Positions 17,758-27,372 of a DNA stretch of 64,000 nt are shown piece after piece. This DNA is from Halothermothrix sp. Lineage in GTDB: Bacteria > Bacillota > Halanaerobiia > DY22613. Made by a program: the position numbers and the translations under genes. The stretch lies in the NCBI GenBank assembly GCA_016841825.1, contig JAENYK010000015.1:23729-87728 (forward strand), given 5' to 3'. The first letter of the stretch is position 1. Every line of letters starts with the position of its first letter. Below the pieces are notes generated by a model. That model did no database searches. It was not told the DNA's origin and saw nothing but the letters and a program-made list of their open reading frames with translations.

Positions 17758-18711
17758 TTGCGTACTTATCTTATTAAGCGTATATTACAAGGGATCCCGG
17801 TTCTTTTTGCTTTATCGTTAATTATTTTCTTTGTTATCAACTTAGCCCCTGGAGATCCATTAGCTGGTATGATGGATCCACACATTACTTCAGAAGACCT
17901 GGCAAGAAGACGGGAACAGTTAGGTTTAAATGAATCGATTATTGTTCGCTATTTTAATTGGTTGAAGAATGCGTTACGTGGAGATTTTGGTCGTTCCATG
18001 AAAGTTGGGCGAAGACCCGTAGCAGAACTTTTACAAGAAAGATTACCTAACTCTATCATTTTAAATGTTGCTGCTATGTTAATTTCCTGGTTACTTGCTG
18101 TACCAATTGGTATATTCTCAGCCCTGAAACAGTATTCGCTGGCAGATCATACGATAACTTTCTTTATCTTTATTGGGCTATCGCTACCGAGTTTTTTCTT
18201 TGCTTTATTAGCAATTTATATTTTTTCATTTAAGATTCCAATATTCCCAATTGGTGGAATGAGAACGCCAGGTGCTCCTTTTTCTATTTTGGATATTCTC
18301 TATCATATGGCTTTACCGGCTATAGCAATGGGCTTCTTGGGAATTGCGAGTATGACACGTTTTACCCGTTCCAGTATGTTAGAAGTTGTAAAACAAGACT
18401 ATATCAGAACAGCCCGTTCTAAAGGTTTAACTGAAAAAGTCGTTATTTATAAACATGCATTGCGGAATGCTTTGATTCCCATAGTGACTATTTTCGGTTT
18501 GAGTATACCTGGTATCTTTGGTGGCTCAATTATCATTGAACAGATTTTTACCTGGCCTGGTATGGGTACTTTGTCGGTAAAAGCTGTTTTTAGTAGAGAT
18601 TATCCAGTAATCATGGCGGTAAATATGTTCTATGCCTTAATAACTTACTTAGGTAACCTAATTGCTGATGTTTTATATGCAGTTGTGGACCCAAGAATAC
18701 GGTATGATTAA
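17758..18711 (+). CDS. ABC transporter permease, DppB type
   Basis: 317 residues with six membrane helices and the DppB N-terminus MRTYLIKRILQGIPVLF. The EAA loop region is seen at IRTARSKGLTEKVVIYKHALRNALIP. It starts at TTG (17758) with GGGGGGGAA ahead; there is no ATG nearby in frame with the conserved N-terminus. It forms the inner-membrane channel with the DppC-type permease encoded 20 bp downstream. Confidence 0.93.
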   Translation: MRTYLIKRILQGIPVLFALSLIIFFVINLAPGDPLAGMMDPHITSEDLARRREQLGLNESIIVRYFNWLKNALRGDFGRSMKVGRRPVAELLQERLPNSIILNVAAMLISWLLAVPIGIFSALKQYSLADHTITFFIFIGLSLPSFFFALLAIYIFSFKIPIFPIGGMRTPGAPFSILDILYHMALPAIAMGFLGIASMTRFTRSSMLEVVKQDYIRTARSKGLTEKVVIYKHALRNALIPIVTIFGLSIPGIFGGSIIIEQIFTWPGMGTLSVKAVFSRDYPVIMAVNMFYALITYLGNLIADVLYAVVDPRIRYD

Positions 18712-18731
18712 TAGATGAAAGGAGGCCTATA

Positions 18732-19637
18732 ATGACTCAGAATAATGAAGTTCAAGAAAGTTTAATACACGGAACCACTGATAAGATTGAATCCCTATGG
18801 TTAATTGTTTGGAAACGTTTCAAAAAAAATAAACTTGCAGTTTTTGGTGCAATTATTCTAGTTATTCTTTCTCTTTCAGCTATTTTTGCACCATTGATTG
18901 CTCCATACAGTCTAGAAGAAATGGATTTTATGTCCATGGATCAAGGACCTAGTAAAGCTCACTGGCTAGGTACTGATTCACTAGGTAGAGACATCTTTTC
19001 TCGTTTACTCTTTGCTGGGCGAATTTCTTTAACTGTTGGTCTAGTTGCCGAAGGTATTTCTCTGGCTATTGGAGTTATTCTAGGAGCTATCTCTGGGTTT
19101 TACGGTGGTAAAGTGGATACTTTGATTATGAGATTGGTAGACATTTTCTCCTGTATTCCATTCTTATTATTAGCTATCACCGTTGTAGCTGTAGTTGGGC
19201 CAAGCATCTACAATTTGATGGTCGTTATTGGGATTATTGGTTGGACTGGTACAGCTCGATTGGTTCGTGGTGAGTTTTTAAAACTACGAAATATGGAGTT
19301 TATTGAAGGTGCTAAAGCCCTAGGTGCTTCGGATGCTAGACTGATCTTCTTGCATATGTTACCTAACTCTTTTGCTCCTATTCTCGTTACTGCTACTTTA
19401 GGTGTTGGTAGTACTATTATGTTTGAAGCTGCTTTAAGTTACTTAGGTCTTGGTGTACAACCACCTACTCCCAGTTGGGGTAACATGATTCAGTCAGCTA
19501 ATGATATCATCATCTTCCAGGATAAGCCTTACATGTGGTTACCTCCTGGTATTGCCATCCTGTTGGCAGTCTTGAGTATTAACTTCCTTGGTGATGGCTT
19601 ACGAGATGCTTTAGACCCTCGGATGCAAGTCAACTAA
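18732..19637 (+). CDS. ABC transporter permease, DppC type
   Basis: 301 residues with a cytosolic N-terminus, membrane helices and the DppC-specific N-terminal segment FKKNKLAVFGAIILVIL followed by LGTDSLGRDIFSRLLFAGRISL. The EAA loop is at FIEGAKALGASDARLIFLHMLPN. AAAGGAGG precedes the ATG. It is the last gene of the operon; no DppD/DppF-type ATPase gene follows. Confidence 0.93.
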   Translation: MTQNNEVQESLIHGTTDKIESLWLIVWKRFKKNKLAVFGAIILVILSLSAIFAPLIAPYSLEEMDFMSMDQGPSKAHWLGTDSLGRDIFSRLLFAGRISLTVGLVAEGISLAIGVILGAISGFYGGKVDTLIMRLVDIFSCIPFLLLAITVVAVVGPSIYNLMVVIGIIGWTGTARLVRGEFLKLRNMEFIEGAKALGASDARLIFLHMLPNSFAPILVTATLGVGSTIMFEAALSYLGLGVQPPTPSWGNMIQSANDIIIFQDKPYMWLPPGIAILLAVLSINFLGDGLRDALDPRMQVN

Positions 19638-19640
19638 TTC

Positions 19641-19671
19641 AAAAGGAGAGCCCCAGGGCTTCTCCTTTTTA
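19641..19671 (+). terminator. Rho-independent terminator of the ABC operon
   Basis: AAGGAGAGCCC-CA-GGGCTTCTCCTT with a one-base bulge, followed by TTTT. It ends the operon right after the DppC-type gene and confirms that no ATPase gene belongs to it. Confidence 0.85.
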
Positions 19672-19777
19672 AATTGTTAAAATAATATTCATGTTTTCAG
19701 TATATAATTTAAAATTTTTTCTAAATAGATCATCATAATAGCTAATCCAGCAATTTTTTTAGAAAGGAGAATACATC

Positions 19778-21520
19778 ATGCTTCAAAAGTTTAAACCTTT
19801 TATACTATTTTTTGTTTTATCCTTGATGATTTTATTTATCACTGGTTATTATCATTGGTGGGAAAACACTCAAAATATCACTCAAGTGCCCTATATCTCC
19901 CATCCTGATTGGTCTAAACCTGTTGCTATTGCAACAGAGTTACAGTCAAAGGATTATCGAATAATTCCAGAAGAAGATAGGGTAATAGTCTTTTGGATAA
20001 AAAAATCAACCCAGACTTTTGTAGAAAAACTTTACGTAGAAACGATTGATTATCAAGGTCAAAGACAGCTAGAGCCAGTTTTATTAGAAGAACATCAAAA
20101 TTTAAAATGTTTTGCCATCGAGAAAACCGACGATCGATATCACCTTTTCCTGTTTATGGGAGAAAGCGAGTCAAATCTAAATCTAGTTCATCGAATCCTT
20201 AATCAAGATTATCAAGTCATTTCTCAGCAAACACTGGCTCAAGGGTTTGCTTATACTACTGATATAAAAAGTTCTACTTTCAATAATGCTATTTATCTTA
20301 CATGGTCTACAACCAAAGGTAAATATAACCAGATTGATCTGGCAAGTTTAGATCTATTAACTAATGCTTTTAAAATAAAATCGATCACTGAGGATAATCT
20401 ACAACACCTTTATCCTAATTTTGATTTGGCAAATAACACGATTCACATAGCATACCTTCAGCGTGACCCCACTGTATCATCTAATCTTCGAGCTGTAGAT
20501 ATTGGTAATGAATATCAACTATTCTATCAAAAATTTGATCTAAGATTGGATCAGAATTCTAATCCTATTTATATTGCCGCAGCTGCCTTAACCATGGGAA
20601 CTACTGCCCCACAGATCCTTTATGATGATGGTCTTATACACATAATCTGGAACAAATTCTATGATGAGGTAAGAACTACCTCTCCTGGACGTTGGCTATA
20701 TTATACCACCTTTAATCCCAGTTCAGCAGATCAGATCATGATTCATCGACTGACTCCTGACTATAGTTACGCCTTTGAACCAACTCTCCTTAAGAACAAT
20801 AAGGAATTAACTCTAGCATATATAAATTCCAAAAATCAAGATTTAGTAATCTCATCTGTTGATCCTTCTATGCCTGCTTTGAAGGAAGTATCCAGATTGT
20901 TTACAGATCAAAAGATCGGTTTTCAACCACATTTATTTATAGATCCATCAGGAGATCTCAATATCTCCTGGATTGAACTCAAGGATGGAATTATGCAACT
21001 ATTCTTCGCAACCACCAAATATCCACATAAACCTGAAATTCTAGAAACTCTTGGCATGAAAATAGAAGGATCAGATAGCTTTGTTGGAGCATATCTCTGG
21101 TTTATCATTTTTTATTTCTTTATTTTTCCATTGTATAGTGTTTTTCTAAACATTGATCTTGTTCTCTGGCCACTTGTCTTCTATTTTGGACTTCTCTTTT
21201 TGAGTTGGAGATATAAAAAACTGGCTTTCTTACAGAAGGTTAATAATGAATACATGGTCTATTTTTCTGCTCTACTGGTTATGTTGTTAAAATGTTTCAG
21301 CCATGATGGGTATGAATTTTTGATAACAAATTTTGCGATTCCTGACCCCCTAACTCCATATATTATCGGGTTATCTTTTATCGCCAGTTTGTTTTATATG
21401 TGGCGAATTAAGTTTAACCGAAGACATGCAGTACTCATAGGTGTGGGATGTTTTATGTTCTGGATCTATCTAATAAATCAAGCAAATTTTATCTTCCATG
21501 TTCATCAGTACACTTTTTAG
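19778..21520 (+). CDS. Unrecognised membrane-anchored protein with beta-propeller-like exterior
   Basis: 580 residues. An N-terminal membrane helix (about 8-24, FILFFVLSLMILFITGYYHWW) precedes a large extracytoplasmic region (about 40-435) with recurring strand-turn blocks such as SFNNAIYLTWSTTKG, NNTIHIAYLQRD, DDGLIHIIWNKF and PSGDLNISWIELKDG. These resemble sialidase/Asp-box-like or BNR-like propeller blades. Five hydrophobic helices fill the C-terminal 145 residues. I recognise no catalytic motif. AGAAAGGAG precedes the ATG. It is alone between the ABC operon terminator and the IS remnants. Function unknown; envelope sensing or binding is only a guess. Confidence 0.7.
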   Translation: MLQKFKPFILFFVLSLMILFITGYYHWWENTQNITQVPYISHPDWSKPVAIATELQSKDYRIIPEEDRVIVFWIKKSTQTFVEKLYVETIDYQGQRQLEPVLLEEHQNLKCFAIEKTDDRYHLFLFMGESESNLNLVHRILNQDYQVISQQTLAQGFAYTTDIKSSTFNNAIYLTWSTTKGKYNQIDLASLDLLTNAFKIKSITEDNLQHLYPNFDLANNTIHIAYLQRDPTVSSNLRAVDIGNEYQLFYQKFDLRLDQNSNPIYIAAAALTMGTTAPQILYDDGLIHIIWNKFYDEVRTTSPGRWLYYTTFNPSSADQIMIHRLTPDYSYAFEPTLLKNNKELTLAYINSKNQDLVISSVDPSMPALKEVSRLFTDQKIGFQPHLFIDPSGDLNISWIELKDGIMQLFFATTKYPHKPEILETLGMKIEGSDSFVGAYLWFIIFYFFIFPLYSVFLNIDLVLWPLVFYFGLLFLSWRYKKLAFLQKVNNEYMVYFSALLVMLLKCFSHDGYEFLITNFAIPDPLTPYIIGLSFIASLFYMWRIKFNRRHAVLIGVGCFMFWIYLINQANFIFHVHQYTF

Positions 21521-21611
21521 AAAGTTGGAGCGGTATCACTATAATGCTAATACTGGTTCTTCTTTCAATTGAATGATATAGAAATCCAGCTTGAATCTCT
21601 AAGATTGGAGA

Positions 21612-22140
21612 TTATGCCACAAAAGGTTTTACACTCGTAGTCTTATTTTGAATTGCTTCGTAATACATTTTTTTAACCATATATTGTATGCTGCCATGAA
21701 GCCTTCGTCAATTATAATCATTCATATATTCACTAGCAATAGCATATACTTCTAGGTGACATTTAAGCTCATTACAACTATTATACTCTTCCTCAAGAAT
21801 AGGATGAAATGATTCAATATGAGTGTTCATATCTGGTGTTTTAACAGGAATCCTCTGATACTCCATTTCTAAAGAATCACAGGTACCTTCAAACTTGTTA
21901 TCAATGAACTTAATGACATTATCAGTTCTAAACTTTGACATGATCATTCCCTTATATGTTTGTCTCTTTTTCAATGCATTCTTGAAACTCTACTGGCACA
22001 CTTAGAAATACAAGATAATCCTAAATGATGTCTATAACCATACGATCAAAAATGTCAAGCAATGACAGCTGATAAAAGAAACGATCATCTTCAAATATAT
22101 CTATACTTTAACCCAAGTTCAACCATTCATAGATAGGGAC
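21612..22140 (-). pseudogene. IS3-family transposase (OrfB integrase core) remnant
   Basis: Fragments of the DDE integrase core read in several frames. An upstream part resembles DDRFFYQLSLLDIFDRMV. An 88-residue open piece (21708-21974) contains RTDNVIKFID, RIPVKTPDMNTHIESFHPILEEE and ends MNDYN. After an in-frame TGA the frame continues RRLHGSIQYM, the usual IS3 C-terminus. The RTDNGPQF asparagine-glycine context is altered. Non-functional because of a stop and frameshifts. Confidence 0.75.
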
Positions 22141-22197
22141 TAATGAAAAGCCTTAATATCAAAAATTGTACTCTAAATTAGATATATTGCGTTTAAT

Positions 22198-23740
22198 TAA
22201 CTGTTCCTTAAAAAAAGACAAAAAAGAACCCTGAGCTTACACTCCAGATTAATAAACCAGAAACTGAGTTCTATCCTGTCTCACTAGTCTCTTTTAATAT
22301 TGTCATTATCCTATCTACCATAGCAGTATTGTCCTTCGCCAAACTTTCCTTCAACTGCATTCCGTTCACTGGCATCCTCATATTTCTGGCGTTTACGGGT
22401 AGACTGATACTGTTTGGAAGATTATACAAATTTAGCGTCACTCAGACGGATTCCTAACTCTTTACAGTAACAAAAAATTCTCGCGGTTTCGATAGAGTTT
22501 GTCAGCAAGAATTAATTTATGATAGCAACCGAATCAACTATAAATCACTTCTACAGCGTTTTTTGGAATTGTTCCTTCGCTTAGCTAGTCTATAAAAGAT
22601 ATCCGGTTACAAGACCGATTGATTCTTTAGCTCTAAATTTTATTTCGGCTTTAACATTGTCTCGGACAATAGGCTCATAGGGTTGACTGATACTAACAAT
22701 TATATCTTCAATTCTATGTTCTTTTGCGATCAAACATAGTTTTTTGCTTCTGAATACAGTTCTATGTATCAATGATTCGTAAATTTCGTGCTACAAAACG
22801 GAGTTGTTATCAAACAGTTTTACGGAGCTTTTTACTATTATTTTTTACAACATTTGTTTATCACCAGATAATTCCTACTTGCTTTTCTGCGATATGTTCT
22901 GGGCTTACGAATTTCTCAACGTAATGAATTGATTAAGAGTATCAATTATTGCTTCCAGTTTCTCACACGCTTCATTGAACAGAGATAGATAGATAGATCG
23001 ATAGGATAGCTAATATCCGAAGGAACACATATGGCATCTAAGTTCAATTCACCACTCAGAGGTTAGATTGGCTGTTGCTTTGATTTTGACTTTTTTTGTT
23101 TTTTGGTTAATTCACCTTGGTCTGATGATGGTTACTGTCATAATGGTTGTCGCCTGAATCATTCTCATCAGATTCAGTATTAGTGTCTTGTTTCCCGATG
23201 CAATAAGTTTATTGATTTCTTGGTAAGCGTCAAGGACGCTTATATTTCTTGTATGATCTCAAGCCCTAATCGTTTGCACAAATGCACCATTAATGAAGGA
23301 TCGAAAGGAGCATCATCTGGAAATTCCTTTAACCCAATGAAGTATTGAAGATATAGATTTTCCATAATCTGTTTAACTGTTCCCCGATCTGAATAATCAC
23401 ACTTTTCCTTATTAATGCTAAGTGCACCTAAAGCCATCCGTATTGGTTTGGCAGGTACACCAAGATCATCTATAAATAGAGCTGAAAACTTTTCTTCAAT
23501 CTCTTTCCAAGGGATATCTGAGAGAGTATTTAACCCAACGATTATCACATATAATTTACCACTTAAACGGAAGGTAAAAATCATATATAAGTGATAGTTA
23601 ACAATCAGGTTTATAGTACATAAAATCACATTCCAAAGTGCACGGATTTTTTAGTGAAAAATAGCTTTTTCCATCACTTTTATAATCTTATACCTTAAAA
23701 ATCTATTGTTATCAAGGTTCTTTTAGCTTTTTCAACAACC
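22198..23740 (-). mobile_element. Decayed IS5-like (DUF772-type) insertion sequence
   Basis: About 1.54 kb. The terminal sequence gggttgttgaaaaagc at the high end and a related inverted copy near 22198 mark the limits. An N-terminal transposase piece (23240-23629) reads IPWKEIEEKFSALF, KPIRMALGAL, YLQYFIGLKEFPDDAPFDPSLM and LGLEI, typical of DUF772. Later pieces give HRIEDIIVSISQPY (22590-22772) and ERNAVEGKFGEG near 22340. Many stops and frameshifts. The same left end recurs at 63746 in the opposite orientation. Confidence 0.7.
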
Positions 23741-23819
23741 CCTAAATAAAAAGAGACCTTAAGAAACCGACATCTCGGCATTCTTATTTCTTTTCATTTT
23801 TTGATTTTCAGTGTCTGTA

Positions 23820-24125
23820 ACTATGTTCTTGGCTTAATTTCTACATATAATGGATGTCTCTTGAATCTCAATCATATTAACGATCTGACTTGTTCATTAG
23901 TTAAAATTGTTATTTTGAAAGACCTTACTAAAATTAAAAATAAATTTTCCGACCTGAATTCTACCTAATTTTCCTGAGATTACTCTAGGTGATTTGTGCT
24001 CAGTTTTCAGCAATTCTTTTAGTAATAAAGCTAACCAATTTAATAATACATAGGCTTTAATTCGGTCTTATAACCTATGATAAACAATCCTGATAACTAA
24101 ATCTTGCTTTACATTCTCAATATCA
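23820..24125 (-). pseudogene. Possible transposase C-terminal scrap (IS1634/IS4-like)
   Basis: Conceptual minus-strand reading with stops gives VIRIVYHRL, DRIKAYVLLNWLALLL and LGRIQVGKF, which recall the C-terminus of IS1634/IS4-type transposases. The stretch 23741-24128 holds nothing else I can name. Low certainty. Confidence 0.35.
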
Positions 24126-24130
24126 ACAAG

Positions 24131-24305
24131 ATTGTGAATGGGCAATAAGGTTTTACACATTTTGATCAATAATTTTTCACACAATTTCCAGTTTGGCCTT
24201 GACAATGAGCCTCTGTGGATGTGGTTCTAATGTAAAAGACGAAGTGGAAATTATGTGTAAAAAATTATTGATCAAAATATGTAAAATCCTAGTTATCGTT
24301 CACAG
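24131..24305. repeat. Long inverted repeat, MITE-like
   Basis: Left arm 24131-24190 and right arm 24244-24305 are imperfect inverted copies (core GATCAATAATTTTT/AAAAATTATTGATC) around a 53-base centre with no coding capacity. The total of about 175 bp with no internal gene suggests a non-autonomous element, possibly IS256-like in end sequence. It lies directly after the stop of the MFS gene and could also act as its transcription end. Confidence 0.6.
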
Positions 24306-24318
24306 ACATTAAAATAGG

Positions 24319-25617
24319 CTATAACTCTCTTATTTTAGGTACTATAAATATCCCTAAACTTGCAACAAATGATATAAAACCTACCAACAAAAAGATATTT
24401 GCGGGAATCATATTATCAGAAACCAATCCAATAAACAGTGTACCCAATGGGGTTATCCCCATAGTAAGAGTTGTTAAAATTGAGAAAAATCTACCTCTAT
24501 ATATATCTGGAACTATTTTTTGAATTGTAGCTAATAACGGAACATTGACAAAAGCCAAAACTCCTCCTAAAAGTAACATTAATCCACAAAGAATCAGATA
24601 TATCAAATAATTACTCAGATAAGGTTGAATTTGTGGAATAATCGGTAATCCTACCAAAAAGATAATGACACCTTCCATTACCAATCCTTTAGAGAATAAA
24701 CCAAAGTTCTTCTCCCGCTCCTTTAACATAGATAACACAATCATACCCAAAATAGTTCCTAAAGGCATCATCCCATCTATTATTCCTAACTCTTTGGGAC
24801 CTAAATCCAAAGTAAATTTAATAATTTTTGGCAGAACAATCACCAATAGTGGAGTAATAAAAAAGTTTAAAATCAAAGCAAAACCAGATAGATACATTAA
24901 AACAATTTTAGATTTCAAGAAAAGCAATCCTTCTATAAAGTCATTCCAAAACTCCTTGATTTTACTAATCTTAACTACTTTCTCTTTAGTTTCATCAATC
25001 TCAATTGCAGGCATCTTAATAAACATTTCTGAGATTCCAGATAAGACATACGATACTCCATTAATAAGAAATACACCAAGAATTCCAAAAGGAGCGTATA
25101 TAAAACCACACAAAGCAGCCCCCACAATATAACTTAGTTTAATACTCATTTCATTTAATGAATTGGCTTGAGTAAGATTATTATGATGCACAATATTCGG
25201 GATTGATGCCATTACTGCAGGATTAAAGAGAGTACCAACTATTGCATTAATGGTCGTTACGACAAATATAGCAGTTAAAGATAACCTATTGGTAAGTTGT
25301 AACATCGATAAAACTAATATACAAGCTCCTCGAAATATATCTGTTAATACAATGATTTTCTTTCGATCAATTTTGTCAACATACACCCCTAAGAATGGAC
25401 TAAGAACTATCCGCGGAATTGATGAACACAAAGATAGTATAGCAATGTGGAATCCTGAACCTACTTCACCTAATAATGACAATAAGTAAACTATTACTGC
25501 TGTATAATGTATTCCATTACCAATGTTAGATACATTTTGCCCTACTAAAAGTAACATAAAATTATAATTCTTAAAAATACTTTTTGTTTCTTTTTGACGA
25601 GCCAGTTCCCCATTCAT
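24319..25617 (-). CDS. MFS transporter, DHA3 (macrolide-efflux-like) type
   Basis: About 432 residues, twelve hydrophobic helices, with the MFS signature GVYVDKIDRKKIIVLTDI after helix 2 and a matching half-repeat. It resembles the MFS_3 / drug-efflux group. The ATG at 25617 (MNGELARQKE) follows AAAAGGGG and is preferred over an in-frame ATG 21 codons upstream. It shares direction with the synthetase genes but is separated from them by IS1380 remnants. Export of, or self-protection against, the peptide is a reasonable guess but not shown. Confidence 0.85.
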   Translation of the reverse strand: MNGELARQKETKSIFKNYNFMLLLVGQNVSNIGNGIHYTAVIVYLLSLLGEVGSGFHIAILSLCSSIPRIVLSPFLGVYVDKIDRKKIIVLTDIFRGACILVLSMLQLTNRLSLTAIFVVTTINAIVGTLFNPAVMASIPNIVHHNNLTQANSLNEMSIKLSYIVGAALCGFIYAPFGILGVFLINGVSYVLSGISEMFIKMPAIEIDETKEKVVKISKIKEFWNDFIEGLLFLKSKIVLMYLSGFALILNFFITPLLVIVLPKIIKFTLDLGPKELGIIDGMMPLGTILGMIVLSMLKEREKNFGLFSKGLVMEGVIIFLVGLPIIPQIQPYLSNYLIYLILCGLMLLLGGVLAFVNVPLLATIQKIVPDIYRGRFFSILTTLTMGITPLGTLFIGLVSDNMIPANIFLLVGFISFVASLGIFIVPKIREL

Positions 25618-25715
25618 TTTTCTACCCCTTTTCTTTGTTTTAGTATACTGCTTGCTATAAAGCCTACAAAAAACTATCAACCTTTGCCACTTTTGTGCAC
25701 CAAAATCCCTGTCCC

Positions 25716-25727
25716 AAACGTACGTTT
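25716..25727. promoter_or_regulatory. Palindromic operator candidate before the MFS gene
   Basis: A perfect 12-bp palindrome AAACGTACGTTT stands about 100 bp upstream of the MFS start and about 20 bp downstream of a TATAAT on the same (minus) strand at 25747-25752. This suits a TetR- or MarR-type repressor site, but no regulator gene is nearby. Confidence 0.35.
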
Positions 25728-25759
25728 CAACGGTTAATCATATGTTATTATAAAATACC

Positions 25760-26117
25760 AAAAAAAATAATAAACACCAGATAATCCACACCTCTCAACC
25801 TCAAGAAGTGGGAAAATCTAGCCTAAAAGAATCCATTTCAAAATTAACTCTTTGAGTCCTGTCTTAGTATAAATATACTTTTGAATCATTTCACAGCACA
25901 TTAACAGATCCAAAACCATGTAAACTTAATATCAAAAACATACTTCTGTTTATAAAATATAATATATTAACTGATAAAAGACAAACTTTTCCCTTGGTTT
26001 TTATTATTCTCGAAAAACACTGGGCGAGAGATTAAGAAACTCTCTGCTGAGAAGAGTACCACTCATATATTTCTTTCTCAGCCAGCTTTCTGACATATTC
26101 ATCAAGGTGTTTTGGTA
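25760..26117. other. Non-coding stretch before the IS1380 fragment
   Basis: AT-rich with no gene I can support. A short minus-strand reading near 26030-26130 (KHLDEYVRKLAEKEIYEWY) looks protein-like and replaces the expected IS1380 3' part; its source is unknown. Confidence 0.35.
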
Positions 26118-27065
26118 CTAGATTTTTCTGGGCATGATTGAATTGTCTTGCTCAAAAGTTTCATAAAAAACCTTTTCAACATGCTGAGAATTTTTATAAA
26201 GAAGGTTATTGGTTTTTAGTCGAATAACATATTTTACTTGATACTCTTCCAGTAAGGCATAAAGCTCAGGAGAAGCAAATCCACTATCTCCCCGAAGAAT
26301 TAGTTCAATTTGGGGAAAATTCTTTTCAAACCACTGCAGTACTGGAGTTAAGAATTCCACTACACCAGTAGATGTATAAACACTACCTTTTCTAAGAATC
26401 ACCCGGAAAAGATCTCCTGTCAATCCATCAAAGAGCATTAGTGGATGATCCCCTTTGGAATTGTAATGGTAGTTGTAGGCATTTTCTTCTTGATTTCCAT
26501 AGGTGTCAATATGGGTAGAGTCAACGTCTAAAACCACATATTTAGGTGGTTGACGTTGATAGATCGTCTCAAAAAGTGCCAATGTAACCTGATTAAAGCA
26601 CTCCAGGCCTTCTGGAGTACATTCATTAATTCTGCGAGAAATAGCTGGTTGAGATGCCAGGGTTGACTTCCCTAAAATTTATTTGAAGATCGGATCTTCA
26701 CGAAGTTCATCGGAAGCATCATCTTTATGATAACCAGCGATAGTGGTATAAACTAACTGTTTAATGACATCGGCTTTGGTGTGTTTAAGATCAGCGTTTC
26801 CTTTAAAAACTTTTTCAATAAGCTTTGAAAAACCAATTGCTTGATCAAAACTACGTGGGATTAACAATCCTGTGTCAGAGGAAAGATTTCCTCCGTCATA
26901 ACTTAACAAAATTTTTTTGTTGAAATTTAATGTATCATGCATTATATTATTCATAGAAGGGACTCCTTTTCTGATGGTTTTTGTTTGATTACTTAAATTT
27001 TATCAGAAATTGGAGTCTTTTTCTATGTAAATTTACTATTTTACCTTTCACCTAGCAGATGAAAG
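26118..27065 (-). mobile_element. IS1380-family element, truncated copy A
   Basis: The transposase starts at 26954 (MNNIMHDTLNFNKKILL), with SYDGGNLSSDTGLL and SFDQAIGFSKLIEKVF. A GAA-to-TAA change after DPIFK creates a stop near 26679. The frame resumes through LDVDSTHIDTYGNQEE, LMLFDGLTGDLFR and LILRGDSGFASPELYALLEEY, then is lost after EQDNS near 26130, where unrelated sequence begins. The 5' leader is missing beyond about 27065. Inactive. Compare the fuller copy at 61888-63586. Confidence 0.88.
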
Positions 27066-27136
27066 TATTAATTAAGTCTAAACACTGAAAAATCAAAACC
27101 CGTACGGGGTTGCTCCTATTTTTGTAAATATAGCGA

Positions 27137-27371
27137 GTTTACTGTAATATTTCTGTTGAAATTTAGTGTATTATGCATTATACTATTCACAGAAATAACT
27201 CCTTTTCTGTGGATTTTTGTTGGTTACTTAAATTTTATCAAAAAACGGGGTTCTTTTCTATATAAATTTACTTTTTTTATTTTCACCTGACAGGTGAAAA
27301 GTAAGATTAGCTATGTTCACTGATATAGCAACTATGCACAAGGTTTATTAAGTTTTCATGAATAAAGCGGG
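27137..27371 (-). mobile_element. IS1380-family 5' end fragment, copy C, abutting the synthetase gene
   Basis: About 235 bp: the terminal CCCGCTTTATTCA, leader, ribosome-binding region and the first codons (MHNTLNFNRNIT) of an IS1380 transposase. It breaks off at about 27137 into unrelated sequence with a small hairpin (AACCC/GGGTT near 27098). It is the inverted counterpart of 61888-62120. Its outer end lies immediately beside the point where the third synthetase gene stops in mid-domain. Confidence 0.85.
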
Positions 27372-27372
27372 A

